A DNA stretch of 64,000 nt. Origin: Gottfriedia acidiceleris. Lineage in GTDB: Bacteria; Bacillota; Bacilli; Bacillales; Bacillaceae_G. The stretch spans positions 1-64,000 of the forward strand of contig NZ_NESS01000001.1 in NCBI RefSeq assembly GCF_002128425.1, written 5' to 3'. Numbering within the stretch: position 1 is the stretch's first letter; each line of letters starts with the position of its first letter. The position numbers and the translations under genes are program-made. Shown in pieces: positions 34,471 to 43,128 of this stretch. The notes beneath the pieces were generated by a model. The model saw only the letters and a list, made by a program, of their open reading frames with translations, did not search any database and was not told where the DNA came from.

Positions 34471-34719
34471 TTATTTATTTTTAACATACTTCATCATTAG
34501 ATGAGCGATTGTATGTTGCTCTTGCTCATCTGCAACATTCCAAAGGTCTTTTAAAATTTGTTCTTCTGCATTTTTTGGTTCAACTTCATTTGCTAAATAA
34601 TTACCTAAGCGATATGCCATTTCAGAAATAGCACCTTCACCAACACCTTTGTCACCTGTTGCATCTAAACGATCACCTAAAAAATCTTTCCATTGATCCC
34701 AGTTATCTAAAATTGACAT
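34471..34719 (-). CDS. DUF3243 family protein (YmfJ-like)
   Basis: An 82-residue soluble helical protein. The opening MSILDNWDQWKDFLGDRL and the later VADEQEQHTIAHLMMKYVK are diagnostic of the Bacillus DUF3243/YmfJ family, whose function is unknown. Start set at ATG 34719, six bases after GAGGTG; the in-frame GTG at 34728 overlaps that site. Single gene with its own terminator. Confidence 0.88.
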   Translation of the reverse strand: MSILDNWDQWKDFLGDRLDATGDKGVGEGAISEMAYRLGNYLANEVEPKNAEEQILKDLWNVADEQEQHTIAHLMMKYVKNK

Positions 34720-34830
34720 CGTTTTCACCTCATAAAATTAGTTGTTGAAGATTACATAAATACTATTTACTTTTTATGAAGAAATTATGTATGAATTATT
34801 ATCCGGGCAATATTGTCAGAAAATTAAAAT

Positions 34831-34875
34831 AAAAAAGAGCTAATTTCATTTAGTAAATAAAATTAGCTCTCTTTT
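34831..34875. terminator. DegV gene terminator
   Basis: GAGCTAATTT (34837-34846) and AAATTAGCTC (34860-34869) with flanking A and T runs. Confidence 0.8.
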
Positions 34876-34880
34876 ATCAT

Positions 34881-35744
34881 TTATTTTTTATTTTCGTTCA
34901 TAAAAAATATCGCTAAAGTTCCAGGACCTGCATGGGCACCTATAGCAGACCCTATTGAATTAATGACAAATTCCTTACATCCAAAAGTTTCTGCCATGGC
35001 ATTTTTTATTTCAATTGCTTTATCTAGATCGTCACCGTGAGAAATACCAATTAATTGAGTTGATAAATTTGTCCCTCGAGATTCCATAATTTCAAGAATT
35101 CTTTTTATTAACTTTTTAGAACCTCTAATTTTTTCAAGTGGTATTAATTTTCCATCTTCAACGTGTAAAATTGGTTTAATGTTTAATAAATTGCCTACAA
35201 AACCAGCCACTTTACTCAAGCGACCTCCACGAACCAAATATTGAAGGTCATCAACTGTGAAGATATGTTCTATATGCCCGATGCTTAGCTTTATATCATT
35301 AACAACCTCTTCTTTTGTAGCTCCGTTTAATGCAAGCTTTGCAGAATTAACAGCAATTAATCCTTGTCCGATTGATGCACTTTTGGTGTCAAATATCTCT
35401 AATTCAAAATTAGGAAATTCCTCGTCCAACTCATTTTTTACCATTACTGCTGATTGATATGTACCTGAAAGTTCAGAAGAAAACGCAATATAAATACATG
35501 GTGTATTTTCTTTTGCATATTTAACGAAAGTATTATAAATGTACTCATACGATGGAAGAGACGTTTTAAATACTTTTCCAGTACGCATTTCATTAAATAA
35601 AGTCTTTGAATTCAATGTAACTCCATCAAAATATTCTTTTTCATCTTCTGAATAAACTCGAAGCGGAATGACATCAATATTATATTGTTCTATGATCTCT
35701 TTTGGTAAATCAGCCGCACTATCCGTTATTATTTTTAAATTCAT
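34881..35744 (-). CDS. DegV family fatty-acid-binding protein
   Basis: A 287-residue DegV/EDD-fold protein: KIITDSAADLPKEIIEQYNIDVIPLRV at the N-terminus, FKTSLPSYEYI, AFSSELSGTYQSA and VDDLQYLVRGGRLSKVAGFVGNLLNIKPIL as family motifs, ending in GSAIGAHAGPGTLAIFF. DegV (FakB) proteins bind fatty acids and hand them to the kinase FakA for phosphorylation and use in phospholipid synthesis. Which FakB class it belongs to cannot be told. Single gene. Confidence 0.9.
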   Translation of the reverse strand: MNLKIITDSAADLPKEIIEQYNIDVIPLRVYSEDEKEYFDGVTLNSKTLFNEMRTGKVFKTSLPSYEYIYNTFVKYAKENTPCIYIAFSSELSGTYQSAVMVKNELDEEFPNFELEIFDTKSASIGQGLIAVNSAKLALNGATKEEVVNDIKLSIGHIEHIFTVDDLQYLVRGGRLSKVAGFVGNLLNIKPILHVEDGKLIPLEKIRGSKKLIKRILEIMESRGTNLSTQLIGISHGDDLDKAIEIKNAMAETFGCKEFVINSIGSAIGAHAGPGTLAIFFMNENKK

Positions 35745-35932
35745 CTAATCATACCTCTGTTTCAAAAAATTGTTTTATCCTATTTAAATTGGTAAATTCT
35801 ATTTTCTCACAAAATGTTTTTACAAAAAAATAAAATGTTTTAATATAATTTTAATAATAATATTAGCTATTTAAAACAATATACCTTCTTTTTTTATCTT
35901 GTTCACAAAAAAATATCAATTTATTATTAAAA

Positions 35933-36568
35933 TTATTTATCTGGACAATAGCCATATCTAAATTCCGAATGATTTTTTACTTCTTCTTCTCTTCTTATAT
36001 TGATTAATGCATACACAATTAATATCGCTCCGAAAACTTGAACCCATGTACCAACAAGTAGTAGCTGTTCTCCTAAAATAATATTATCATTTAATAACGA
36101 TGCATTTCCAATTCCATCAATTAAGGCCCCTAAAGCGATTAATTCACTTCCATATGCTTCAATTTTGGTTAGATTTGTCCCTACTTCTAATATTCCAATT
36201 GCCTCGATATGAGCACCAATTGATTGAATAACACTTCCAACTGCATTTAATTTATGTCCCTCTTCCTCAAACCCTTGAAGTTCTAAAGTTGTACCGATTG
36301 TATTTGTAACGTTACCCGATGCTTGAATCCAAGCACCTACCATAATTGTTAATTCATGATCTATTTTTTCCTTGTTATACAGTTTTTCTCTACCGATTGC
36401 TTGAATGGAGTTTCCAAATGCTTCAATTGCATTACCTTTAGCAAATAAATCCCTGCTAAATTCTTCACTAATAATTTTTTTACTTGAAACACCAACTGCT
36501 GAGGTTAATGTACCAAATAATAAAAAATATGCTCCTATCAAAAGAAAATCCTCACCTGAATCGTTCAT
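35933..36568 (-). CDS. Gly-periodic repeat protein, DUF6944-like
   Basis: A 211-residue protein made of imperfect repeats of about 22 residues with Gly every 7-11 positions: GNAIEAFGNSIQAIG, GAWIQASGNVTNTIG, LNAVGSVIQSIGAHIEAIG, YGSELIALGALIDGIG and GEQLLLVGTWVQVFG. N- and C-terminal segments (about 8-28, 174-193) are hydrophobic enough to enter a membrane. It resembles the uncharacterised repetitive DUF6944 proteins of Bacillus. The pattern suggests amphipathic helices packed through Gly/Ala faces. Function unknown. ATG after AGGTGGTG. Confidence 0.75.
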   Translation of the reverse strand: MNDSGEDFLLIGAYFLLFGTLTSAVGVSSKKIISEEFSRDLFAKGNAIEAFGNSIQAIGREKLYNKEKIDHELTIMVGAWIQASGNVTNTIGTTLELQGFEEEGHKLNAVGSVIQSIGAHIEAIGILEVGTNLTKIEAYGSELIALGALIDGIGNASLLNDNIILGEQLLLVGTWVQVFGAILIVYALINIRREEEVKNHSEFRYGYCPDK

Positions 36569-36620
36569 TTTGACACCACCTATAAAAGCATTTAAATCAT
36601 ATTATTCAGATTTAATTTAA

Positions 36621-36652
36621 TTGACAATTAATATTGTTTTGATTAATATAAT
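36621..36652 (+). promoter_or_regulatory. Promoter of the T-box/LysRS1 transcript
   Basis: TTGACA (36621-36626) and TATAAT (36647-36652); the 20-base gap is long, and TAATAT at 36644-36649 (17-base gap) is an alternative -10. Confidence 0.5.
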
Positions 36653-36675
36653 AACAATTAATATTTCGAAATTTA

Positions 36676-36966
36676 AAAGCTATGAAGAGAAAAGTAGTAA
36701 AGCTAAAGTTATTTACAGAGAGCTCCGTTTGCTGAAAAAGGAGTAATAATCAACTTTATGAAAAAAGACTTGGAGCTTCGTATGGAACTAAAGTTAACTT
36801 TAGGGATGGTACGCCGGGTTCTCCCGTTATAGAGATAGGGTATAAGCATTCGTGCCGTACCTGATAAGGTTGGTATGGTAACATATCAATAAACTGGGGT
36901 GGTACCACGAAGTTAACAAACTCTCGTCCTCAAGATGATCAAATCTTGGGGGTGGGAGTTTTTTTA
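36676..36966 (+). promoter_or_regulatory. T-box leader controlling class I LysRS
   Basis: A tRNA-sensing leader of about 290 bases. Seen in order: AAAGTAGTAA, AGAGAGCTCCG with its GCTGAAAAAGGAG partner (Stem I), a GGAACTAAAG specifier region holding AAA/AAG (36790-36793) for lysine, the T-box core GGGTGGTACCACG (36897-36909), and a terminator stem (36921-36957) followed by seven T. Uncharged tRNA-Lys should pair with the specifier and T-box and allow readthrough. B. cereus lysK has the same arrangement. Confidence 0.9.
36921..36966 (+). terminator. T-box regulated terminator
   Basis: CTCTCGTCCTCAAGAT pairs with ATCTTGGGGGTGGGAG across loop GATCAA, followed by TTTTTTT. Its 5' side can instead pair in the antiterminator with the T-box core. 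Confidence 0.85.
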
Positions 36967-37013
36967 TTTGCAAATAGAAGGTTGTTAAAAACAAATAATT
37001 TCGAGGTGAAAAC

Positions 37014-38582
37014 ATGCATTGGGCATATAAAATCGCAAATGAATTAATTGAAAAATATCCAAATAAAAAAACTTATGTATGTGCATCTGGCATAAGCCCA
37101 TCCGGGTCGGTTCATATTGGAAATTTTCGTGAGATCATTACAACTTATTTCGTTGTGAAAGCGTTAAATAAATTAGGAAAAAAAACAAGATTTATCTTTT
37201 CTTGGGATGATTTTGATCGTTTTAGAAAGGTCCCGAACAATATTGATCCAACTTATAATCATTTTATAGGTAAAGCTTATTCGAATATCCCCGACCCATT
37301 TGGCTGTCACTCAACATTTGCTGAACACTTTGAAAAGGAATTTGAAAGTTCTTTATCTGAACTAGGAATTGAGGTTGAGTTTATTTATCAAAGTAAAGAA
37401 TACAAATCAGGAAGATACAACGTTGATATTATACATGCTATTGAAAAAAGAAAAGAAATTTATGATATTTTAATGAAGTTCAAAACAAGTATTCCAAATG
37501 AACACGAACGGAATGATTTTTACCCTATAACTCTTTACTGTGAAAATTGCGAGAAAGATGAAACTTCAATTACTCAATATAATAAAGAAAGAAAAATTTT
37601 AGATTATACATGTCAGTGCGGATTTTCAAATCAATTATCTGTAGAAGTTGCAAACAATATTAAATTAAACTGGAAAATTGATTGGGCTATGAGATGGATG
37701 AAAGAAGACGTAGTATTTGAACCTGGTGGAAGAGATCATTCATCTGAAACAGGTAGTTACACTGTTTCAAAAGAAATTGCTAAAGCCATATTTAACTATG
37801 ATGCACCTCACTATTCTCCATACGAATTTATTGGAATAAAAGGTCAAAATCAAAAAATGTCTAGCTCCTCTGGTAATTTAATAACCCCTGCTGAGTTATT
37901 GAAAATCTACTTACCAGAAATCATTCTTTTTATGTTTGCTAAATATAAACCATTAGCTGCATTTAATATTGGACTTGATGAAGATGTGATTAAAAACTAT
38001 TCGGAATTTGAAAGGTATCAATCAAATTATATTAATCAAACTTTACACGATTTAGATATTTGTCAATCAATCGAATTTGCACATCTTGCCAACATTAATA
38101 AAAAATATCCAAAGTTTAATCATGTTGCTAGCATTCTACCTCTCGTTAATTATAATGTAGAACTATTACAAGACATTTTCGTTAATAATGGAGAAACCTA
38201 CCCAGCCAAAGAAATAGAGAAAATTAGTAATATGGCTGAATATTGGATAAAAAAATACTATCCACAAAAAAATATAATTATTAACGAAGAGCAAGCTATT
38301 GAGTTTTATCATTCTTTAACTAAAGAACAGCAGTATTGGTTGAAAAATTTATGTGACTATTTAATAAATAACGAACATCAAGATCAAACTGAATTAATAA
38401 AAGAATTATATTCAATTTGTTATCATGACGATAAAAAAGTAATGAAAGCAAACCAAAAATTTTTTTTCACGATGATCTATCAGCTAGTTTTAAATAGACC
38501 AAGTGGACCACCTATTCCATTACTGTTTCAAGCAGTGAGTAAAAATCACCTAATAAATTTATTAAACTTCAACAAGAGTTGA
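37014..38582 (+). CDS. lysS: Class I lysyl-tRNA synthetase (LysRS1)
   Basis: A 522-residue class I aminoacyl-tRNA synthetase. The HIGH motif is in SGSVHIGN (31-38) and KMSKS appears as KMSSS (about 281-285); two Cys pairs near 177-203 (CENC, CQCG) suggest a zinc site. Class I LysRS is mainly archaeal and patchy in bacteria; B. cereus has one (LysRS1, gene also called lysK) beside the normal class II enzyme, used with tRNA-Other. Preceded by its T-box leader; ATG after GAGGTG. Whether a class II lysS exists elsewhere is not visible. Confidence 0.95.
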   Translation: MHWAYKIANELIEKYPNKKTYVCASGISPSGSVHIGNFREIITTYFVVKALNKLGKKTRFIFSWDDFDRFRKVPNNIDPTYNHFIGKAYSNIPDPFGCHSTFAEHFEKEFESSLSELGIEVEFIYQSKEYKSGRYNVDIIHAIEKRKEIYDILMKFKTSIPNEHERNDFYPITLYCENCEKDETSITQYNKERKILDYTCQCGFSNQLSVEVANNIKLNWKIDWAMRWMKEDVVFEPGGRDHSSETGSYTVSKEIAKAIFNYDAPHYSPYEFIGIKGQNQKMSSSSGNLITPAELLKIYLPEIILFMFAKYKPLAAFNIGLDEDVIKNYSEFERYQSNYINQTLHDLDICQSIEFAHLANINKKYPKFNHVASILPLVNYNVELLQDIFVNNGETYPAKEIEKISNMAEYWIKKYYPQKNIIINEEQAIEFYHSLTKEQQYWLKNLCDYLINNEHQDQTELIKELYSICYHDDKKVMKANQKFFFTMIYQLVLNRPSGPPIPLLFQAVSKNHLINLLNFNKS

Positions 38583-38602
38583 TAAATAAGGTAGTTAAAC
38601 TA

Positions 38603-38643
38603 AAATAGGACTCAGTTATATACAACCTGAGTCCTATTTTTTA
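38603..38643 (+). terminator. LysRS1 terminator
   Basis: ATAGGACTCAG (38605-38615) and CTGAGTCCTAT (38627-38637), then six T. Confidence 0.9.
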
Positions 38644-38648
38644 ATTTT

Positions 38649-38801
38649 TTATTGAATGCGATTTTTAAATGCTTCTTCAGTTACGATGTAATCTTCTTCT
38701 CGATCTTCATGTTTACGGTCTTCAGGAGCGACTAGTGTTCCTTTTGGATGAGTTGGTTCATGACCTTTTTTCTTGTGATTAAAAGCTTTACCTCTTGCCA
38801 T
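38649..38801 (-). CDS. Small charged Bacillus protein, 50 residues
   Basis: A short gene: ATG 38801 preceded by a perfect AAGGAGGA. The product starts MARGKAFNHKKKGHEP and ends ITEEAFKN-like (VTEEAFKNRIQ); its first half is basic with several His and Lys, its second half acidic, rich in Glu, Asp and Arg. No Cys, no membrane segment. The strong ribosome binding site and the even codon use mark it as real. I recall similar small proteins in Bacillus, but no function. Confidence 0.75.
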   Translation of the reverse strand: MARGKAFNHKKKGHEPTHPKGTLVAPEDRKHEDREEDYIVTEEAFKNRIQ

Positions 38802-38951
38802 TATAAATCCTCCTTAGATAAATCATCATTAATAATATGAGTATTTGAACTTTAACTTATTGATGGTAGATTATTACAAATGAAGAATTTTATTAAACTG
38901 ATATTGATGATATGATAATGAAAAAGACTTAATTTATAGTTGAGGTAAATG

Positions 38952-39461
38952 ATGAAAAAAGAATTTGCAATAAGTATTTCAAACCAAATAAAAAGTTGGA
39001 TGACATCTAATAACTCTTTATATGATGTTGAAGAAATTCCAACAACTTTAAATACGTTACATAATTTTCAACAATGGACAAATGGTAAACCAATTGTTTC
39101 AGCCTTTCATTTAAGTAAAGTCGAGGAAGAAAGCTATTATTTACTATTAATCGACTGGCATCGAAATGAAAATTTCTATTTAGTCATTTATGTTGAAAAT
39201 AAATCTACAACCGCTGCAGAAATAAGAGAAATTCGCGAGCAGGATGGACAATTTTCATTAGTTTGGAAATATAATCCATTGAAACGGGACGGTAAAAATG
39301 CTGAACGAAAAGCTTACTTCAAGCAAGTATTTGGTTCACTTCAGGTAGAAATACCACTTCCAAGTACAACTAATGATGTTGAACGATTTTTTAATGATGT
39401 CTACAAATTATGCAGAAATCGTCAAACAGCCGACCGGATTATAGATGTGTTTGATGTTTAA
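38952..39461 (+). CDS. Hypothetical protein, 169 residues
   Basis: A soluble alpha/beta protein without recognised domain. It has KPIVSAFHLSKVEEESYYLLLIDWHRNENFYLVIYVENKSTTAAEIREI, which looks like a four-strand sheet, then a helical end with two Cys-free acidic segments (TTNDVERFFNDVYKLCRNRQTADRIIDVFDV holds a single Cys). Start at ATG 38952 gives better spacing to TGAGGT than the adjacent ATG 38949. Single gene with a terminator downstream. Confidence 0.65.
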   Translation: MKKEFAISISNQIKSWMTSNNSLYDVEEIPTTLNTLHNFQQWTNGKPIVSAFHLSKVEEESYYLLLIDWHRNENFYLVIYVENKSTTAAEIREIREQDGQFSLVWKYNPLKRDGKNAERKAYFKQVFGSLQVEIPLPSTTNDVERFFNDVYKLCRNRQTADRIIDVFDV

Positions 39462-39602
39462 GGTAGAGATTCGAAAAAATTTGGAAAGAACTTTACCAAT
39501 TTCATTTATGATCTTCTAAAACAACTTTAAATCTATGTTTAATCATCAATATTTACTTTAAACTGAGCAATATTTTTAAATTCGATTTTTACTTTTAACC
39601 AA

Positions 39603-39646
39603 AAACAAAACAAACCTAAGCCAATCTGAACTAGGTTTGTTTTTTA
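39603..39646. terminator. Bidirectional terminator, hypothetical gene / rhomboid
   Basis: AAACAAACCTA (39608-39618) and TAGGTTTGTTT (39632-39642) with A and T runs. Confidence 0.82.
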
Positions 39647-39696
39647 TTTTTTATTAAAAAATCTAAATTGCTTTTACTAACTTATGAATTTAAATC

Positions 39697-40314
39697 TTAA
39701 ACATTAACAGAGTTTTGAAACCTTGAACCCTTTTTTAATAAAAGAGGAGTCATTATAAAACCGATAATCATACCTGCCAAGTGACCAGTTAAACTTGTCG
39801 AAGGGATTATTAATGAGGAAAGTAATCCAATTCCTAAAAATGTTATGACAAACTTACGATCATCTGAAAATAGCATCTTTTTTCTAAATAAAGTAATAAA
39901 TAAATACATTCCTAAAAAAGCATAGCCAACACCGGATGCCCCTGTCTCGACTGTATTAGGCGAATAGTTTAAGTTTATAATAAGTCCTGTAAGAATTACC
40001 GATAATAAATAAAAGACTAAAAATTTTACTGAACCTAACGCTCTTTCTAATGGTCTACCTAATATAATCATGAAGGTCATATTCATAAAAAAATGAGCGT
40101 AGCTTCCGTGCATAAATGCATACGTAAAAAGTCTCCATATTTCACCTTGTTTTACTAATTCGTGCTCATATCCACCTAAATTGATGATATTTTCAATCGT
40201 ATATCCACCTGAAAATGTCGTAATGATTGCTAATATAGAACATAAACCAACCATAAAAGTTGTGATTGGATATTTCCTAATAAACGTTTTGAAGTCTTCT
40301 GTTACCAAAAACAT
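39697..40314 (-). CDS. Rhomboid-family intramembrane serine protease
   Basis: A 205-residue protein with six to seven helices. The catalytic Ser is in GASGVGYAF (about residue 127) and the catalytic His in TGHLAGMIIG (about 178); HGSYAHFFMNM supplies the oxyanion His and Asn. WRLFTYAFMH (WR motif) is present. It cleaves transmembrane substrates within the bilayer. ATG 40314 preferred over in-frame TTG 40317. Confidence 0.92.
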   Translation of the reverse strand: MFLVTEDFKTFIRKYPITTFMVGLCSILAIITTFSGGYTIENIINLGGYEHELVKQGEIWRLFTYAFMHGSYAHFFMNMTFMIILGRPLERALGSVKFLVFYLLSVILTGLIINLNYSPNTVETGASGVGYAFLGMYLFITLFRKKMLFSDDRKFVITFLGIGLLSSLIIPSTSLTGHLAGMIIGFIMTPLLLKKGSRFQNSVNV

Positions 40315-40484
40315 CAATCTTCATCCCTTCTGAGAGCTAATATCAAGTTGTTTTTTTATTTCTTATTAGTTATTTCGACATTTTTCTATAAATTCCTATA
40401 CTCAAATAAAAAAATCATACAAAATTTAGAAGAAGAAATGGATTGAAAGAGTGACTATGTATCCTACCCGTAATCTTTTACGCT

Positions 40485-41420
40485 CTATTCATTTGTTAAA
40501 ATTATAGGAAAGTATTTTTCAATGATTTTTAATGGGATAAAAGTATTAATATATTTTGCACTTGTAAAAACAGCTACTAATTGATTTTTTGGTGAAATAA
40601 TAATAAATTGGCCTCCATAACCCATTGCAAAATAAATCGTTGAATCAAGATCCTTTAACTCATTATTTTCAAGCACCCACCAGTGATATGCATATGAACC
40701 AACATGAGGATATGTATGGTACTTGGCTTTTGTTGATTTTTCAATCCACTCACTTGAAATAATCTGTCTATTATTCCATTTTCCTTTTTGCAACATTAAA
40801 ATCCCAAGTTTTAGAAGATCATCTGTCGTTAAACTTAAGCCAAAACCACCAATATTAATTCCTTTAGAATCTTCGTGCCAAATATACTCTTTTATTCCTA
40901 ACGGATCAAATAACATTCGATTTGCGAAAGTAGATAGTTTTTCATTCGTTACCTTTTGTATAATCGCACTTAGTACTTGGGATGCTCCAGAGTCATAAAT
41001 CATTTTTTCACCTGGATTATTAACCATATCTTTCTCTAGTACATATCGAATCCAGTCTTTACTATTAATCATTGGGAATGGACGCCCACCCCATTCTCCC
41101 CACTCTTGCCAATCATATCCAGGTGTCATTGTGAGCAAATGTTCGATCGTAATTTCTCTTTTTTTCGTTTCGATATTTGGAAAATATTTAGAAATTGGTA
41201 CCTCAACACTATCTATAAAACCTTTATCAATTGCAATTCCTATTAACATTGATAAAACACTTTTAGTTACGGAATTAATTTTAAATAATTTCGTTTCGCT
41301 TTTTGAATTTTTATAAAAGCTATATTTAATTTCTCCATTTTGATAAATCAGGCAAGTTGAAATGCGTTCTTTTTTTAACTCATTTTCGAAATTAATATCG
41401 TTCATCGAATTTGTTTTCAA
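40485..41420 (-). CDS. Serine hydrolase, class C beta-lactamase/esterase family
   Basis: A 311-residue cytosolic-looking protein without signal peptide. SVTKSVLSM contains the SxxK nucleophile; YDSGASQ is the YxN-like motif with Ser replacing Asn, as in many EstB-like esterases; EHLLTMTPGYDW and YHWWVLEN are common in the family. Unlikely a true antibiotic-hydrolysing enzyme; esterase or D-aminopeptidase activity is more likely. TTG start seven bases after AAAGGAG. Confidence 0.82.
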   Translation of the reverse strand: MKTNSMNDINFENELKKERISTCLIYQNGEIKYSFYKNSKSETKLFKINSVTKSVLSMLIGIAIDKGFIDSVEVPISKYFPNIETKKREITIEHLLTMTPGYDWQEWGEWGGRPFPMINSKDWIRYVLEKDMVNNPGEKMIYDSGASQVLSAIIQKVTNEKLSTFANRMLFDPLGIKEYIWHEDSKGINIGGFGLSLTTDDLLKLGILMLQKGKWNNRQIISSEWIEKSTKAKYHTYPHVGSYAYHWWVLENNELKDLDSTIYFAMGYGGQFIIISPKNQLVAVFTSAKYINTFIPLKIIEKYFPIILTNE

Positions 41421-41531
41421 ATCATTTCTCCTTTAAAGTTGATTTACTATGATCCTTCTATTTTAATCATAATTCTAAATAGGTATATTTTCATTCTTTA
41501 AAGCCATTTTAAAGTTTTGTACGCCTTAAAA

Positions 41532-41556
41532 CAAAAACGAGCTGCGACAGCAACTC
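41532..41556 (-). terminator. NUDIX gene terminator
   Basis: GAGCTGC-GACA-GCAACTC with one wobble, then GTTTTTG on the minus strand. Confidence 0.6.
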
Positions 41557-41591
41557 TACTATAATTTATTTAACATCTTTATATTTACTAT

Positions 41592-42209
41592 TTAATCAAA
41601 ACAAGTTTCTTTTATAGGATTTTGATAATACTCAAACATTAATTCAATTTGAGAATCAGTATTTCGATTGAGGGAAAGGTCTGGTAAATGGTCTTTATCA
41701 AAGAAACCAATATCACTTGTTTCTGTTCCAGTTGAGGGATTACCTCCAACAATTTCGCATTGTATAAATAATTTGTAGTAGTGATATGAATGAGGTGGAT
41801 GTTCGTGCTTTGTCATGTCTAAAACTGCAAGTAGTTTCTTTACTTTAACTTTATAGCCAGATTCTTCAAAAATTTCTTTTACTACATTTTCTGATGCTGA
41901 TAGTCCAACGTCACAAAAGCCACCAGGTAAAGCCCATTTATTTTCTAGCTTTTCTTTTACTAATAATATTTTTCCATTTTTAAAAACGACACCTCTAACA
42001 TCTAGCTTTGGTGTAGGATACCCCTGTTCATTGCGAAACAATCCCTCGATTTCTTCAATTTGTAATTCTGAATAATGATTTAAAATGTCAGCACTTATAT
42101 GTCTTAGTTCTTCATACCTTTCTTTATCAAAAACATCTTTCGTAAAGGTCAATCCTGCTTGAGAAATTGCTTGGATTCTCTGCGCCCACTCTAGCCATTT
42201 TTTACTCAT
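41592..42209 (-). CDS. NUDIX hydrolase with N-terminal NUDIX_N domain
   Basis: About 205 residues. Residues 1-60 are the helical domain seen in YjhB-type NUDIX proteins (KKWLEWAQRIQAISQAGLTFTKDVFDKERYEEL). The NUDIX box reads GFCDVGLSASENVVKEIFEESG, fitting GX5EX7REUXEEXGU except Lys for Arg. Hydrolyses a nucleoside diphosphate linked to another group; substrate unknown. ATG 42209 is chosen since GGGATGTGG gives better spacing than for the ATG at 42221. Confidence 0.85.
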   Translation of the reverse strand: MSKKWLEWAQRIQAISQAGLTFTKDVFDKERYEELRHISADILNHYSELQIEEIEGLFRNEQGYPTPKLDVRGVVFKNGKILLVKEKLENKWALPGGFCDVGLSASENVVKEIFEESGYKVKVKKLLAVLDMTKHEHPPHSYHYYKLFIQCEIVGGNPSTGTETSDIGFFDKDHLPDLSLNRNTDSQIELMFEYYQNPIKETCFD

Positions 42210-42322
42210 AGGAATCCACATCCCTTTTCTACTATTGGGTAGTCTAACTAATAATTTTATCTACTTTGTCCTACCGTTAGTTTACGCAAAATTCTCTGTG
42301 TTGACTTACTAAATGCCTATAT

Positions 42323-42360
42323 AAAAAAAGAAAGCTCTAACACCTTAGGGCTTTCTTCTT
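42323..42360. terminator. Terminator of the exonuclease pair
   Basis: AAGAAAGCtCTAA and TTAGgGCTTTCTT arms with A and T runs at both sides. Confidence 0.8.
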
Positions 42361-42363
42361 AAA

Positions 42364-43128
42364 TTAAATGATCGAATCTTTCATCGTTAAGACAACAGGA
42401 CAATGGTCACTTCCCATAATATGGGAGTGAATTTCTGAATTTATTAGCTCATTTTGTAGTCTATTTGAAATAATAAAATAATCAATACGCCATCCAATAT
42501 TCCGTTCACGGACTTTTGCCATATAAGACCACCAACTATATGACCCTTCTTTAGTTGGATTTAAAAATCGAAAGCTATCAATAAAGCCACTTTCTAATAA
42601 TGCTGTCATTTTACCTCGTTCTTCTTCAGTAAAGCCCGAATTAGTACGATTTGATTTTGGGTTTGCCAAATCGATTTCATTATGTGCAACATTTAAATCA
42701 CCGCATAGGATGACAGGTTTTTGTTCATCGAGCTTATTTAAGTAACGTTTAAAATCATTTTCCCATTTTAATCTTATTGGTAATCTAGCTAAATCCCGCT
42801 GAGAATTAGGCGTATAAACATTTACCATATAAAATTTCTCGAATTCTAAGGTTAATACCCTTCCTTCTAGATCTTCTTCTTTACCGTTAAATCCATAACT
42901 TACATTTAATGGTTTATGTTTAGTAAAAATTGCAGTACCTGAATAACCCTTTCTGACTGCAGAATGCCAAAATTGATAATAACCGTCTAATTCCAACGTT
43001 ATTTGATCCTCTTGGCATTTCGTTTCTTGTATACAAAATAGATCCGCTTTTTGTTCATTAAAATAATCTAAAAATCCTTTTTGTACACATGCTCTTATTC
43101 CATTTACATTCCAAGATATTAGTTTCAT
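42364..43128 (-). CDS. exoA: Exodeoxyribonuclease III / AP endonuclease
   Basis: A 254-residue EEP-family nuclease. LISWNVNGIRA, CIQETKCQ (metal Glu), YTPNSQRDLARLPIRLKWE, CGDLNVAH, and the C-terminal WRIDYFI and GSDHCPV carry all known catalytic residues of ExoIII/APE1. It cuts abasic sites in base excision repair and degrades 3' ends. It overlaps the upstream exonuclease gene by 4 bases; the two form a DNA-repair operon. Confidence 0.94.
   Translation of the reverse strand: MKLISWNVNGIRACVQKGFLDYFNEQKADLFCIQETKCQEDQITLELDGYYQFWHSAVRKGYSGTAIFTKHKPLNVSYGFNGKEEDLEGRVLTLEFEKFYMVNVYTPNSQRDLARLPIRLKWENDFKRYLNKLDEQKPVILCGDLNVAHNEIDLANPKSNRTNSGFTEEERGKMTALLESGFIDSFRFLNPTKEGSYSWWSYMAKVRERNIGWRIDYFIISNRLQNELINSEIHSHIMGSDHCPVVLTMKDSII

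Noticed and set aside
40485-41420. Antibiotic-resistance beta-lactamase
   Set aside because: No signal peptide, and the YxN motif is replaced by YDS; a general serine esterase/peptidase is more likely.
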